Of a stretch of DNA of 64,000 nucleotides, positions 49,984-58,827 are shown piece after piece. Source of the stretch: Actinomadura madurae. Its GTDB lineage: Bacteria; Actinomycetota; Actinomycetes; Streptosporangiales; Streptosporangiaceae. A program made the translations under genes and the position numbers. Location of the stretch: contig NZ_FOVH01000005.1 in assembly GCF_900115095.1 (NCBI RefSeq), positions 372,001-436,000 on the forward strand, written 5' to 3'. The notes beneath the pieces are model-generated. The model searched no databases. It was given only the letters and a program-made list of their open reading frames with translations, and had not been told where the DNA came from. Within the stretch, counting starts at the first letter, position 1, and each line of letters opens with the position of its first letter.

Positions 49984-50055
49984 GCGGATGTCCCCGGATC
50001 CCGTTAGGGTCTGTCCCTGGTGAGCCGGGAAGTCTGGTCGGCATGTGGTATCCGC
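49984..50055 (+). ncRNA. Candidate structured leader RNA of the antiporter operon
   Basis: The 72 nt before the antiporter can fold into a closed multi-branch structure. The outer stem is GCGGAT (49984-49989) with ATCCGC (50050-50055). Inside are the short stem CCC-GTTA-GGG (50000-50009) and the strong hairpin TCCC(T)GG-TGAG-CCGGGA (50014-50030), then the sequence agtctggtcggca. The stem closes 20 nt before the ATG, where it could gate the ribosome site. Na+ and Li+ riboswitch classes (DUF1646, nhaA-I, nhaA-II motifs) occur in this position in other bacteria; assignment here is inference. Confidence 0.45.
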
Positions 50056-50075
50056 CTTCCTGAAGGAACCCCGGC

Positions 50076-51335
50076 ATGACGAGCCTCCTGCTGTGCTTCG
50101 CCGCCATGTTGCTGCTGGCGGTGCTGGTGTCCAGCCTCGCGCACCGCACCGTGCTGTCCACGGCGGCGCTGTTCCTGGTCGGCGGCTTCCTGCTGGGTGA
50201 CGGCGTCACGGACGTGATCTCGCTCCAGCCCGGGGACGAGCTGGTGGGCGGGCTGGCGGAGCTGGCGCTGTTCGCGGTGCTGTTCACCGACGGTATGCAC
50301 GCCGGCTGGCAGGACCTGCGCAGCGCGTGGCGCCTGCCGGGTCGTGCCCTTGGCTGGGGGCTGCCGCTGACGTTGCTGGTCACGGCGGTTCTCGCGCGGT
50401 ACGTGGTGGGGCTGGGCTGGGTGGAGTCGCTGCTGATAGCGGCGATCCTCACCCCCACCGACCCGGTGTTCGCCGCCGCGCTGGTCGGCAACGACAAGGT
50501 GCCGCCCCGGCTGCGCCATCTCCTCAATGTGGAGTCGGGCGTCAACGACGGGCTCGTCCTGCCGTTCGTCGTGCTGTTCCTCGCCATCGCCCAGGGTGAA
50601 GAAGACCTGCACCTGGGCGAGCTGGGCGTCGAGCTGGCCGGCGGGGTGGCCATCGGCGTGGTGATCCCGTGGGCCGCGATCATGTTGGAGCGGACCCGCT
50701 GGTTCGCGATCGCCCCCAAGTACGAACCGCTGAACGCGGTCGCGATCGGGCTGCTGGTGCTGGCGACGGCGCAGGCCACCCACGGCAACCTGTTCCTGGC
50801 CGCCTTCGCCGCCGGGGTCACCGTCGCGACGATGGGACGCGGCCACCGGGAGGCGTTCGAGGAGTTCGGCGAGCTGGTCGCCGAGCTGCTCAAGCTCGCC
50901 GCGCTGCTGGTGTTCGGCGCGCTGCTGTCGCCCGCGTTCCTCGGTGACGTCGGCTGGACGGGCTGGGTCTTCGCGGTCCTGGCCCTGGTGGTCGCGCGCC
51001 CGGTGGCGATCTGGGTGTCGTTCCTGGGTTCCCGGTTGACCATGCGGGAACAGGTGGCCGTGATGTGGTTCGGCCCCAAGGGGTTCGCCTCCGTCGTATA
51101 CGGGCTGCTCGTCCTTGAGGCGGGGATCGCCGCCGGCGAGGAGATCTTCCACCTCGTCGGCGTGACGATCATGCTGTCGATCCTGGCCCACTCCTCCACC
51201 GACATCGTCGTCGCCCGCGGCTTCGACGACGAGCGGGAGGTGCCGGCCTGGTTCGGCAGGGCCCGCACCCTGGTCCGGCGGCCGGCCCGGACCGCACCGC
51301 CGGACGACACAGCCGACCCGAAGCACCCGGAATGA
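50076..51335 (+). CDS. CPA1/NhaP-type cation:proton antiporter
   Basis: A 419-residue antiporter with about twelve membrane helices. Family marks are LFLVGGFLLGDGVTDVISLQ, ALFAVLFTDGMHAGWQDL, IAAILTPTDPVFAAALVGND (TDPV near the ion site) and LLNVESGVNDGLVLPFVVLF (the ND pair of CPA1 exchangers). The C-terminal ~60 residues are hydrophilic. It exchanges Na+ or K+ for H+ at the cytoplasmic membrane. ATG 50076 lies behind the structured leader and an AAGGAA site. The next transporter gene starts 14 bp after its stop. Confidence 0.92.
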   Translation: MTSLLLCFAAMLLLAVLVSSLAHRTVLSTAALFLVGGFLLGDGVTDVISLQPGDELVGGLAELALFAVLFTDGMHAGWQDLRSAWRLPGRALGWGLPLTLLVTAVLARYVVGLGWVESLLIAAILTPTDPVFAAALVGNDKVPPRLRHLLNVESGVNDGLVLPFVVLFLAIAQGEEDLHLGELGVELAGGVAIGVVIPWAAIMLERTRWFAIAPKYEPLNAVAIGLLVLATAQATHGNLFLAAFAAGVTVATMGRGHREAFEEFGELVAELLKLAALLVFGALLSPAFLGDVGWTGWVFAVLALVVARPVAIWVSFLGSRLTMREQVAVMWFGPKGFASVVYGLLVLEAGIAAGEEIFHLVGVTIMLSILAHSSTDIVVARGFDDEREVPAWFGRARTLVRRPARTAPPDDTADPKHPE

Positions 51336-51349
51336 TCAGGAGCTGACCT

Positions 51350-52630
51350 TTGGCCGCTGCCGCCGCCATCGCCATATTCGCCGCCGCCTACGTCCTGATC
51401 GCCACGGAGAAGATCCACCGCACCGCGGTCGCGCTCGGCGGCGCCGGGCTGATGCTGCTGTTCCACATCACCGACGCGGAGAAGGCGTTCTTCTCCACCG
51501 AGTCGGGCGTGGACTGGAACGTCATCTTCCTGCTGCTCGGGATGATGGTGATCGTCTCGGTGCTCCGGCAGACCGGCGTGTTCGAGTACGTGGCGATCTG
51601 GGCGGCCAAGCGCGCTCGCGGCAGGCCCTACCGGCTGATGGTGATGCTGACGGTCATCACCGCGGTCGCCTCGGCGCTGCTGGACAACGTCACCACCGTG
51701 CTGCTCATCGCCCCCGTCACCTTCCTGGTGTGCGAGCGGCTCGCGCTGAACGTCGTCCCGTACCTGATCGCCGAGGTGATGGCGTCGAACATCGGCGGCA
51801 CCGCCACTCTGGTCGGCGACCCGCCCAACATCATCATCGCCAGCCGCGCCGGCCTGTCCTTCAACGACTTCCTGGTCCACCTCGCCCCGCTGGTCGTGGT
51901 GCTCATGGTGGTGTTCTGCCTGCTGTGCCGCTGGCTGTTCCGGGGGGCGTTCGTCTACGACCCCAAGCGCGCCGCCGACGTCATGACCCTGCAGGAGAAG
52001 GAGGCGATCACCGACCGGCGGCTGCTGTGGCAGAGCCTGATCATCCTCGGGCTCGTGGTCGCCGCGTTCGTGCTCCACCCCGTGCTGCACTACGAACCGT
52101 CCGTCGTCGCCCTGCTGGGCGCGGGCATCCTGGTGGCCGCGACCAAGGTCACCACCGAGCAGGCGCTGGAAGAGGTCGAATGGCCCACCCTCGTCTTCTT
52201 CGCGGGCCTGTTCGTCATGGTCGGCGGGCTGGTGGAGACCGGGGTCATCGGCGACGTCTCCCGCGCCGCCGCGGACGCCACCGAGGGCCGTCTCGGGTTC
52301 GCGACGATGCTGCTGCTGTGGGCCTCGGCGGGGCTCTCGGCGATCGTGGACAACATCCCCTACGTCGCCACGATGAGCCCGATCGTCGCCGACCTCGTCC
52401 AGCAGCAGCCCAGCGGTGACGGCGACGTGCTGTGGTGGGCCCTCGCCCTCGGCGCCGACCTGGGCGGCAACGCCACCGCCATCGGCGCCAGCGCCAACGT
52501 CGTCGTCCTCGGCATCGCCGCCCGCAACGGGACGCCGATCAGCTTCTGGCACTTCACCAAGTACGGCCTGATCGTCACCGTCATCACGGTGGCTCTCGCG
52601 ACCCCGTACCTCTGGCTCCGCTACCTCTGA
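51350..52630 (+). CDS. ArsB/NhaD-type anion or Na+ transporter (IT superfamily)
   Basis: A 426-residue membrane protein starting at TTG 51350 with ten to twelve helices. Two inverted halves each show the IT-superfamily helix hairpin: ALLDNVTTVLLIAPVTFLVC with MASNIGGTATLVGDPPNIII, and LSAIVDNIPYVATMSPIVAD with ALGADLGGNATAIGASANVV. This is the ArsB/NhaD/P-protein signature. It may be a second Na+/H+ antiporter or an arsenite-type permease; adjacency to the CPA1 antiporter favours ion homeostasis. A perfect hairpin terminator follows. Confidence 0.9.
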   Translation: MAAAAAIAIFAAAYVLIATEKIHRTAVALGGAGLMLLFHITDAEKAFFSTESGVDWNVIFLLLGMMVIVSVLRQTGVFEYVAIWAAKRARGRPYRLMVMLTVITAVASALLDNVTTVLLIAPVTFLVCERLALNVVPYLIAEVMASNIGGTATLVGDPPNIIIASRAGLSFNDFLVHLAPLVVVLMVVFCLLCRWLFRGAFVYDPKRAADVMTLQEKEAITDRRLLWQSLIILGLVVAAFVLHPVLHYEPSVVALLGAGILVAATKVTTEQALEEVEWPTLVFFAGLFVMVGGLVETGVIGDVSRAAADATEGRLGFATMLLLWASAGLSAIVDNIPYVATMSPIVADLVQQQPSGDGDVLWWALALGADLGGNATAIGASANVVVLGIAARNGTPISFWHFTKYGLIVTVITVALATPYLWLRYL

Positions 52631-52635
52631 CCGCG

Positions 52636-52669
52636 GCGCGGCGGCCCACCGCCCGGTGGGCCGCCGCGC
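52636..52669. terminator. 15-bp perfect hairpin between convergent transporter genes
   Basis: gcgcggcggcccacc pairs completely with ggtgggccgccgcgc around gccc. It lies 6 bp after the IT-family transporter stop and 27 bp beyond the stop of the converging symporter gene, so it is well placed as a bidirectional terminator. Confidence 0.82.
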
Positions 52670-52695
52670 ACATCATGATGGGACGACGCCGGCGC

Positions 52696-54090
52696 TCAGG
52701 CCTTGCCGGCGTCGGCGGGCTCCTCTTCCTTCGGACGTTCCTGGAAGTAGGCGCGGGTCTCCCGCCAGACCAGCGGGCTCAGGATCAGCAGGCCGACGAG
52801 GTTGGGAAGCGCCATCAGCCCGTTCATCACGTCCGAGAACGTCCACACCGCGGTCAGCGTCGAGACCGAGCCGATGTAGACCGCCACGATGAACACCAGC
52901 CGGTACGGCAGGACGGCACGCCGCCCGAACAGGTACTCCATGCAGCGCTCGCCGTAGTAGGACCAGCCCAGCAGCGTGGAGAAGGCGAAGAACAGCACGC
53001 CGAGGGTGACGATGACGCTGCCCCAGTCGCCGGGGAGCCCCTCGTCGAAGGCGCGTGCGGTGAAGGTGGCGGCCTCGTCCTCGCCACCGATCTTCCAGGA
53101 GTCGGTCACGATGATCGTCAGGGCGGTGAAGCTCACCACGACCAGGGTGTCGATGAAGGTCTGCGTCATCGACACCAGCGCCTGCCGCACCGGGTGGGTC
53201 GTCTTGGCGGCGGCCGCGGCGATGCCGCCGGTGCCGAGCCCGGACTCGTTGGAGAAGATCCCCCGCGCCACGCCGTAGCGGATGGCGGCGGCCACCCCGG
53301 CGCCCACGAACCCGCCGGTCGCCGACGTCCCCGAGAAGGCGTCGGTGAAGATGAGCCCGATCGCCCCGGGCAGTTCCTCGATCTTGAACGCCAGGACCGC
53401 GGCGGCGCCCACGATGTAGAAGACGATCATGATCGGGACGAAGGCGCTGGTGATCCGGCCGATGCTCTTGATGCCGCCCAGGATGACCGCGCCGGCCAGC
53501 ACCGTCACGATCAGGCCGGTCGCCCACGGCGCCAGCCCCCACTCGTCCTCGACGTTCTCGGCGACGGTGTTGGCCTGCACCATGTTCCCGATCCCGAAGG
53601 CCGCGATGGCGCCGGCGATCGCGAAGAACCCGCCCAGGAACCAGCCGAGACGGCCCTGGATGCCCTCCCGCAGGTAGTGCATGGGGCCGCCGCTCTGCTC
53701 CCCGGCGGCGTCGGTGCGCCGGAACCGCACGCCGAGGAAGGCCTCGCTGTACTTGGTCGCCATGCCGACCAGGCCCGTGAACCACATCCAGAACACGGCG
53801 CCGGGCCCGCCGAGCGCGATGGCGGTCGCCACACCCGCGATGTTGCCGACGCCCACGGTGGCGGCCAGCGCCGTCGTCAGCGCCTGGTAATGCGCGATGT
53901 CGCCGTCGACATCGTCGTCTTCCTTGCGCTTGAAGAACGCCAGCCAGAAGGCCAGGCGGAAATGCCGGAACTGCAGGCCGCGCAGAAGGATGGTGAGGTA
54001 CAGGCCGGTCAGCAGCAGTAGCGGGATCAGCAGCCACGGACCCCAGACGAAACTGCTGACATCCGCCAAAAAGTTCTCGAGCGACTCCAT
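52696..54090 (-). CDS. Sodium:alanine symporter (AGCS family)
   Basis: A 464-residue symporter with about ten helices. Family signatures are LTTALAATVGVGNIAGVATA (the first Na+/substrate loop), GGPGAVFWMWFTGLVGMATK with YSEAFLGVRFR, and GVARGIFSNESGLGTGGIAA with AAAKTTHPVRQAL. It imports alanine or glycine with Na+. ATG 54090 is preferred: the frame is open to 54165 but the added residues are low-complexity. The sodium dependence fits the neighbouring antiporters functionally, though transcription converges. Confidence 0.92.
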   Translation of the reverse strand: MESLENFLADVSSFVWGPWLLIPLLLLTGLYLTILLRGLQFRHFRLAFWLAFFKRKEDDDVDGDIAHYQALTTALAATVGVGNIAGVATAIALGGPGAVFWMWFTGLVGMATKYSEAFLGVRFRRTDAAGEQSGGPMHYLREGIQGRLGWFLGGFFAIAGAIAAFGIGNMVQANTVAENVEDEWGLAPWATGLIVTVLAGAVILGGIKSIGRITSAFVPIMIVFYIVGAAAVLAFKIEELPGAIGLIFTDAFSGTSATGGFVGAGVAAAIRYGVARGIFSNESGLGTGGIAAAAAKTTHPVRQALVSMTQTFIDTLVVVSFTALTIIVTDSWKIGGEDEAATFTARAFDEGLPGDWGSVIVTLGVLFFAFSTLLGWSYYGERCMEYLFGRRAVLPYRLVFIVAVYIGSVSTLTAVWTFSDVMNGLMALPNLVGLLILSPLVWRETRAYFQERPKEEEPADAGKA

Positions 54091-54601
54091 GGGACCACCA
54101 CAGGGCGAGGGGCTGAAGGAACTCCCCGGACCGTAACGCGAGACGGCGCCCGTGTGAAGATCCACATTCGCGGATCATTCGCCCTATATCGGGGCAAATC
54201 GGCCATGTTTACTTCGGCTGCCAGGCGGTAGCGATGGGACCGGCCCTGTCGATGCCGCAGGAGATGTCTCATGCCACACCCTGAACAGCCGTACGACCGC
54301 ACGCTGGACGATCGACACCCCGTGCCTGGATGTGCGCGCCACGCCCCCCTCGCGGTCGAGCACCTGGTGCCTCGCGACTGCCCCTATGGCTCGTTCACCG
54401 CGTCCACCCCGGTTCGTGGCGCCGATGTCATCGTCCTGCGATACCTGGCCCCGACGACCTTCTGACACCGCACCGCTCCGGGTGGCTCAGCGCGAAGCAA
54501 TGACCTGGTCATCGCCGGCTCAAGGATGGTGCCGGGCCGCTGTGGGGGTGAGGCGGCAGGGTAGCCGTAGGCCATGAGCCGGCTTCGGGGACGTTGACGC
54601 C
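54091..54601. other. Intergenic stretch without a supported gene
   Basis: About 510 bp between the divergent symporter and ligase genes. A 64-codon plus-strand frame (54271-54465) begins with ATG, preceded by ggagatgtctc, and contains GCARHAPLAVEHLVPRDCPY. It shows no family resemblance and only mild codon bias. No hairpin or repeat stands out. Confidence 0.4.
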
Positions 54602-55609
54602 GTGCACATCCGTGCGTCCGTCGCCCCGATGCTGGCGACCGCCGTCGACCGCGTCCCCGAGGAACGGGCGTGTCCGGGTGGTTGCCGCTACGAACCCAAG
54701 TGGGACGGGTTCCGTACGCTGGCGATCGTGGACGAGGACGGCGGCGTGCATCTGTGGTCGCGCCGCCGCAAACGGTTGAACGGCGCCTTTCCCGATGTGG
54801 TGACGGCGGTCTTCGAGGCCGTCCCGCCCGGCACCGTCGTCGACGGCGAGATCGTCCGGTGGGGAGGCGACGGGCGCCTGGATTTCGGTGCGCTGCAGCG
54901 CCGCCACGCGGCCGGCCGCCGGCGCGCCGACCTGGCGGTCGCCGAGCCGTGCCACTACGTGGTGTTCGACGTCCTGGAGACCGGTGGGGTGGACCACCGT
55001 CCCCGGCCCCTGTCACGGCGGCGGGCGGTACTGGAGGAGTTGCTGGCCGAGCTCCCTGGGACGTCCCGGGTCGTGCTCTGCCCGCAACTGCGCGACGTCG
55101 GCGAGGCGCGGTTGTGGTTCGAGGTGCTGACCGCCCAAGGGATCGAGGGCCTGGTGGTCAAGGCCGCGGACGGTGTGTACCGGGAGGGCAGGCGCGGGTG
55201 GTGGAAGGTGAAGCACCGCCTCACCACCGAGGCGATCATCGGCGGCGTCACCGGGACGGTGACCGCCCCGCAGACCCTGGTCCTCGGCCGGTACGAACCG
55301 GACGGCCGGCTGCGCGTGGTCGCCCGGTCCACCCCGCTGCCGCCCGCCGCCCGAGCGGACCTGGGCGGCGTCCTGACGGCGGCGGGCCAGGACCATCCCT
55401 GGCCCGCCGAGCTGCCCCCGGGCTGGGCGGGCGGCCTGCCCGGCGCCGAGCGGCCGGCCGCCTACACGCGCGTCGTCCCGGACGTCGTGGTGGAGATCAG
55501 CGTGGACGCGGCCGTCGAGCACCGCCGGTGGCGCCACGCGGTCCGGTACGTCCGGGTCAGGTCGGACGTACCGCCCGATGACGTCCCGGGCGGTACAGAC
55601 ATCGAGTGA
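54602..55609 (+). CDS. ATP-dependent DNA ligase (LigC/LigD ligase-domain type)
   Basis: A 335-residue stand-alone ligase with GTG start. The nucleotidyl-transfer domain has the active-site Lys in YEPKWDGFRTLAIV, then WSRRRKRLN, TVVDGEIVRW and EGLVVKAADGVYREGRRGWW with KVKHRL, i.e. motifs I, III, IIIa/IV and V. A short OB-fold region follows from ~220 (IIGGVTGTVTAPQTLVLGRY). It lacks the polymerase and nuclease domains of LigD, so it resembles mycobacterial LigC enzymes used in repair. No Ku gene is nearby. Confidence 0.9.
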   Translation: MHIRASVAPMLATAVDRVPEERACPGGCRYEPKWDGFRTLAIVDEDGGVHLWSRRRKRLNGAFPDVVTAVFEAVPPGTVVDGEIVRWGGDGRLDFGALQRRHAAGRRRADLAVAEPCHYVVFDVLETGGVDHRPRPLSRRRAVLEELLAELPGTSRVVLCPQLRDVGEARLWFEVLTAQGIEGLVVKAADGVYREGRRGWWKVKHRLTTEAIIGGVTGTVTAPQTLVLGRYEPDGRLRVVARSTPLPPAARADLGGVLTAAGQDHPWPAELPPGWAGGLPGAERPAAYTRVVPDVVVEISVDAAVEHRRWRHAVRYVRVRSDVPPDDVPGGTDIE

Positions 55610-55666
55610 GCCGTCCTACGGCGAGTCATGCCCGGCCACCCACATCGCACCAGGGGTCCGCGCGCA

Positions 55667-58114
55667 CTAGATCCGCCCGTCGCCCTGCGGGGCGATGACG
55701 AGGGTGACGCCCGCGGCGGCCGCACCCGCGGCGTACTCGCCGACGGCGAGCCGCATCAGACCGTTGTGGTTGCCGTATTCCTCGCTGCCGACCACGACCG
55801 ACGCGGCGCCGGGCATGCGGTAGGTGAGCTTGGAGGTGCCGTGCTCGCCCTGCTGCCAGACACGCACCGCGTCCCCCTGGACCTGGATCGTGCCGGGAGT
55901 GCGTCCGTCGTGGGAGAGCACCGGTGCCACGCGCCGCACCGGCCCGTCGTAGCCGCGGAGGATCGTGGTGACCCGGGTTTCCCGCGGGGTGACCGCGAAG
56001 CGCTCCTCGACCATCGTGACGCCGCCGCCGAAATCACCCTCGTACCGGACGGTGAACCTGACGTCGTCGCCGCGCAGCCGGGTCGGGCGTACGACGGCGT
56101 CCCGCGTCAGGTCCGGTTCGAGCTCGCCGAAGTGGCGCCACTGGCCGGGGCCGACCTCCCACGCCACGCCCATCCCGGTCGTCGGCGGCCTGGGGCCGTC
56201 CGGTATCCGGTAGCTCGGCGCGGCCAGCAGCGAGTCGCTCGACCCGAGCTGCGGTGAGTGGCCCGCGAAGTGCGCGCGGATGAACCCCGTCGCGTCGTAG
56301 TGGTGGTCGCCGGCGGTGTCGATCTCCACGTAGCCGCCACCGGCGTTCGCGAAGACCTTGTGCAGCGGCTCGATGTGCAGGACGTAGCCACCGGTGTCCG
56401 CGGGGGCGGGCCGTTCGCTGACGCGCTCGGTCGTGGCCGCGTGTTCGTACGCGATGGCCAGCATCGACATCGGCAGCAGGTTGTACTGCGAGTGGCCCGA
56501 ATAGGACTCGTATCCGAAGCTCTGCGCCGGGTCCATCCAGTTCTTGACGATCTGCATTTCGCCGCTCGGACGCACCCAGCGGAACATGGAGCGCAGCGCG
56601 AGGTGCGCGCCCCGCTTGAAGTAGGCGGCCAGTTCCCTGTCGCCTGCGGCCAGCGCGCGTGCCGCGAAGACCTCGTAGGTCACGCACTGCTCCGCCTCAT
56701 TCCACTGGTGGTGCGCGGACCTGCCACCGGCGGGCAGCTCGCCGTTCGGCGACTGCATGAAGAGGCTGGTGATGGCCGCACGGCGGAGGGCCTCGGTCAG
56801 CTCGGCCCGGTACGGGCCGGTGTACCCCCGCGCGATGAGATCTCCGAGCCAGAGGCGCGGGAAGTGGTCATAGGGCATCGGGCCTTCCAGATAGAGCCCG
56901 TAGGAGGTGTCGAAGTGCCTGCCCTGCGCGGCGAAGCTCACCTCGGGGTAGCGGTCGGACGCCGCCCGCAGGCCCATCCTCTGGAACAGCGCCTCACCGC
57001 TGGCGGCGACGATGTTCCAGTTGTTGGCACCGATGCCCGAACGGTAGGTGGCGAACGGGTCGAATCGGCCGATGTCGTTCTTCCAGGCCGCGGAGCGCGC
57101 CGTGGGGACATGCGGTTCCAGCAGCCGGATCGCATGGGCGAGCATCGGCGCGAAGAAGTCCTCGTGGCCGTCCGCGGCTGTGCGCTCGGCGAGTTCCCGG
57201 GCCGACCAGTCCAGCGCGAGCGCGGCCTGTTTCAGGAGGTCCTTCCGTCCGGCGTACACGACCAGGGCCGCGGCGGCGTGGGCGAAGGCGGGCGTGCTGT
57301 ACTGGAACTCACGGTTCCGGTAGGGATCGATGATCGCGCCGTCGGCGTCCTGCCCGGCCTTCCAGAAGTCCACCTCGCTCGCGATCAGCCGCAGATAGTC
57401 GCCCCGCCCGAGGCCGGTGGGCCGGACCCGGCCGCCCGCCGACCGCGACCGGTGGCCGTCGAGCAGCGGCGCCGTCGGATCCGGTGTGGTCAGGATCGGC
57501 CCCCAGGTGCTGGTGACCGGGGCATCGGTGAAGGTGACCCGGACCGGCTCGGGAGCTGCCGCAGGCTCGATGACCAGCGCGTTGACGACCCAGTTGTCCG
57601 CGGGCGAGTCCACGGTGACGTCGACCCCCGTGCCGCCCTCCGGGACGACGAGCGTCGCAGTCAGCTCGGCGAACTGCGCGTAGCTCGGATGCAGCACCGG
57701 CAGCGGCTCGCCGCCGTCCACCCCCGGCACCCGCAGCCGGGTGAAGTGGTCGGCGAACGTCAGGTCGCCGGACAGGACGCGCAGGCGGTAGCGGCCCGGC
57801 GCCAGACTCCCGATCCGGAACACATGGGCCGCTTTGCCGAACACGAAGTCGCGCTGCGGAGCATCACCGCCCCGGTCACGGATGCTGAGCCCGTCCGCCG
57901 AGACCCAGCCGTATCCCCGCGCCTCGGTGTAGGCCTCCGTCCCGACCCGCACGTAGCCCGGCGCCGGCTCCGGCGTCGCGCCGCCGAAGTCCAGACGGAG
58001 AGTCCCGGCCTCCAGCCCTTGCGCCGCCCATGCGGGAGCCGCCCATCCGGGCATCGTGCCCGCCAGTGCCGCCCCCAGCGTCCCCGCGAGAAACGCGCGC
58101 CGTCCTGTCTCCAT
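55667..58114 (-). CDS. Tat-exported polysaccharide lyase/hydrolase-like protein
   Basis: An 815-residue secreted protein. The N-terminus is a Tat signal: TGRRAFLAGTLGAALAGTMP ending AWAAQ. Residues ~35-190 form a galactose-binding/malectin-like beta domain (LRLDFGGATPEPAPGYVRVG). Residues ~235-580 look like an alpha/alpha toroid with GIGANNWNIVAASGEALFQR, YLEGPMPYDHFPRLWL, RSAHHQWNEAEQCVTYEVFA and SYSGHSQYNLLPMSMLAIAY. The last ~200 residues are beta-rich. This is the layout of uronic-acid polysaccharide lyases and related heparinase-like or unsaturated-glycan enzymes. The exact family and substrate are not clear. LacI-type palindromes lie upstream. Confidence 0.65.
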   Translation of the reverse strand: METGRRAFLAGTLGAALAGTMPGWAAPAWAAQGLEAGTLRLDFGGATPEPAPGYVRVGTEAYTEARGYGWVSADGLSIRDRGGDAPQRDFVFGKAAHVFRIGSLAPGRYRLRVLSGDLTFADHFTRLRVPGVDGGEPLPVLHPSYAQFAELTATLVVPEGGTGVDVTVDSPADNWVVNALVIEPAAAPEPVRVTFTDAPVTSTWGPILTTPDPTAPLLDGHRSRSAGGRVRPTGLGRGDYLRLIASEVDFWKAGQDADGAIIDPYRNREFQYSTPAFAHAAAALVVYAGRKDLLKQAALALDWSARELAERTAADGHEDFFAPMLAHAIRLLEPHVPTARSAAWKNDIGRFDPFATYRSGIGANNWNIVAASGEALFQRMGLRAASDRYPEVSFAAQGRHFDTSYGLYLEGPMPYDHFPRLWLGDLIARGYTGPYRAELTEALRRAAITSLFMQSPNGELPAGGRSAHHQWNEAEQCVTYEVFAARALAAGDRELAAYFKRGAHLALRSMFRWVRPSGEMQIVKNWMDPAQSFGYESYSGHSQYNLLPMSMLAIAYEHAATTERVSERPAPADTGGYVLHIEPLHKVFANAGGGYVEIDTAGDHHYDATGFIRAHFAGHSPQLGSSDSLLAAPSYRIPDGPRPPTTGMGVAWEVGPGQWRHFGELEPDLTRDAVVRPTRLRGDDVRFTVRYEGDFGGGVTMVEERFAVTPRETRVTTILRGYDGPVRRVAPVLSHDGRTPGTIQVQGDAVRVWQQGEHGTSKLTYRMPGAASVVVGSEEYGNHNGLMRLAVGEYAAGAAAAGVTLVIAPQGDGRI

Positions 58115-58369
58115 GCCCTCGCTCCTTTACGAAGATCAGCGGTCAGTGGTGCAGGTCATCGGGCCCGGCCCCTGATCGGACCGGACGCCGAAACGGACAA
58201 CCGTCGAAGCGGCCAGACGTCAAGGCAGCCAGCCCCCGGAAGCCCCGGCCCCGCGAGGCGCCGGGCCGCGCGGCGTCGGCGCCGGGGCCGGGGCGGGCGG
58301 CCTCCCGAGCGCGACGCCGAGCCGCCGCGCTGCCACGGGCTGCCGCGCAGGCGCCGCCGCCTCAGACGT

Positions 58370-58381
58370 GAAAGCGCTTTC
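58370..58381. promoter_or_regulatory. LacI-type palindromic operator gaaagcgctttc
   Basis: A perfect 12-bp palindrome with the CG centre typical of LacI/GalR operators, 256 bp upstream of the secreted lyase-like gene. The same core recurs at 58681-58696. The 58200-58360 region between it and the gene is extremely GC-rich and has no coding features. Confidence 0.6.
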
Positions 58382-58457
58382 TCGATGGCATGGCGAACAG
58401 CCGGGAACCGCACAGCGGATGCGGCCGATGCGTCTGGACTGCCGCATAGGCGCCCGT

Positions 58458-58670
58458 TTAGGCATGCGTGGCAACCGTGTCGGAAGGGAGACCGCCTTGA
58501 TCCGGGCCTCGGGTCTCCGGGACGAGGTCGGGCGGCGTGACCCCGGGACCGGGATCGGCATCTTGGCGGGTGACGCCGCTCTGGCCGTCCGGGAACCTGC
58601 CGAGCCCCGTCGGCCCGGCGGCCGTTCCGTGGACGGCGAGCAGGCGCCGGCGGCTGGCAGAGCCCTTCAT
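58458..58670 (-). pseudogene. Truncated gene start behind a regulated promoter
   Basis: ATG 58670 is preceded by a very strong Shine-Dalgarno (gaggagggtcg). The first residues MKGSASRRRLLAVHGTAA resemble the start of an exported sugar-binding or lyase protein signal, but hydrophobicity never develops. The frame then becomes unstructured (GPTGLGRFPDGQSGVTRQDA) and stops after 70 codons. It is probably the stump of a deleted gene that belonged with the polysaccharide enzyme. Confidence 0.4.
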
Positions 58671-58680
58671 CGACCCTCCT

Positions 58681-58726
58681 CAGAAAGCGCTTTCTGGAGC
58701 GTAAATTGCCCCACCGGCACCGTCAA
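58681..58726 (-). promoter_or_regulatory. Orphan promoter with 16-bp LacI operator
   Basis: On the minus strand TTGACG (plus 58721-58726), 17 bp, TACGCT (plus 58698-58703), then a perfect 16-bp palindrome cagaaagcgctttctg (58681-58696), then the ribosome site and ATG 58670. All elements of a repressible promoter are intact while the gene behind it is not. Confidence 0.65.
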
Positions 58727-58827
58727 CCCCTCAAATCGACGCCGCTCGAAGCCCCCAACACTCGTTGAGCTCGCACTTCTGGGAAGGGGCGGTGATACAC
58801 ATCGGCGGGTCCCTCGGCTCGGTGCCG

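Noticed and set aside
49984..50055. Fluoride or cobalamin riboswitch identity for the antiporter leader
   Set aside because: The conserved fluoride pieces and the B12 box are not present; only a generic structured leader is supported.
49895..52552. 885-codon minus-strand frame opposite the two transporters
   Set aside because: The plus strand encodes two transporters with intact signatures; the antisense frame is His/Asp/Gln-rich without motifs.
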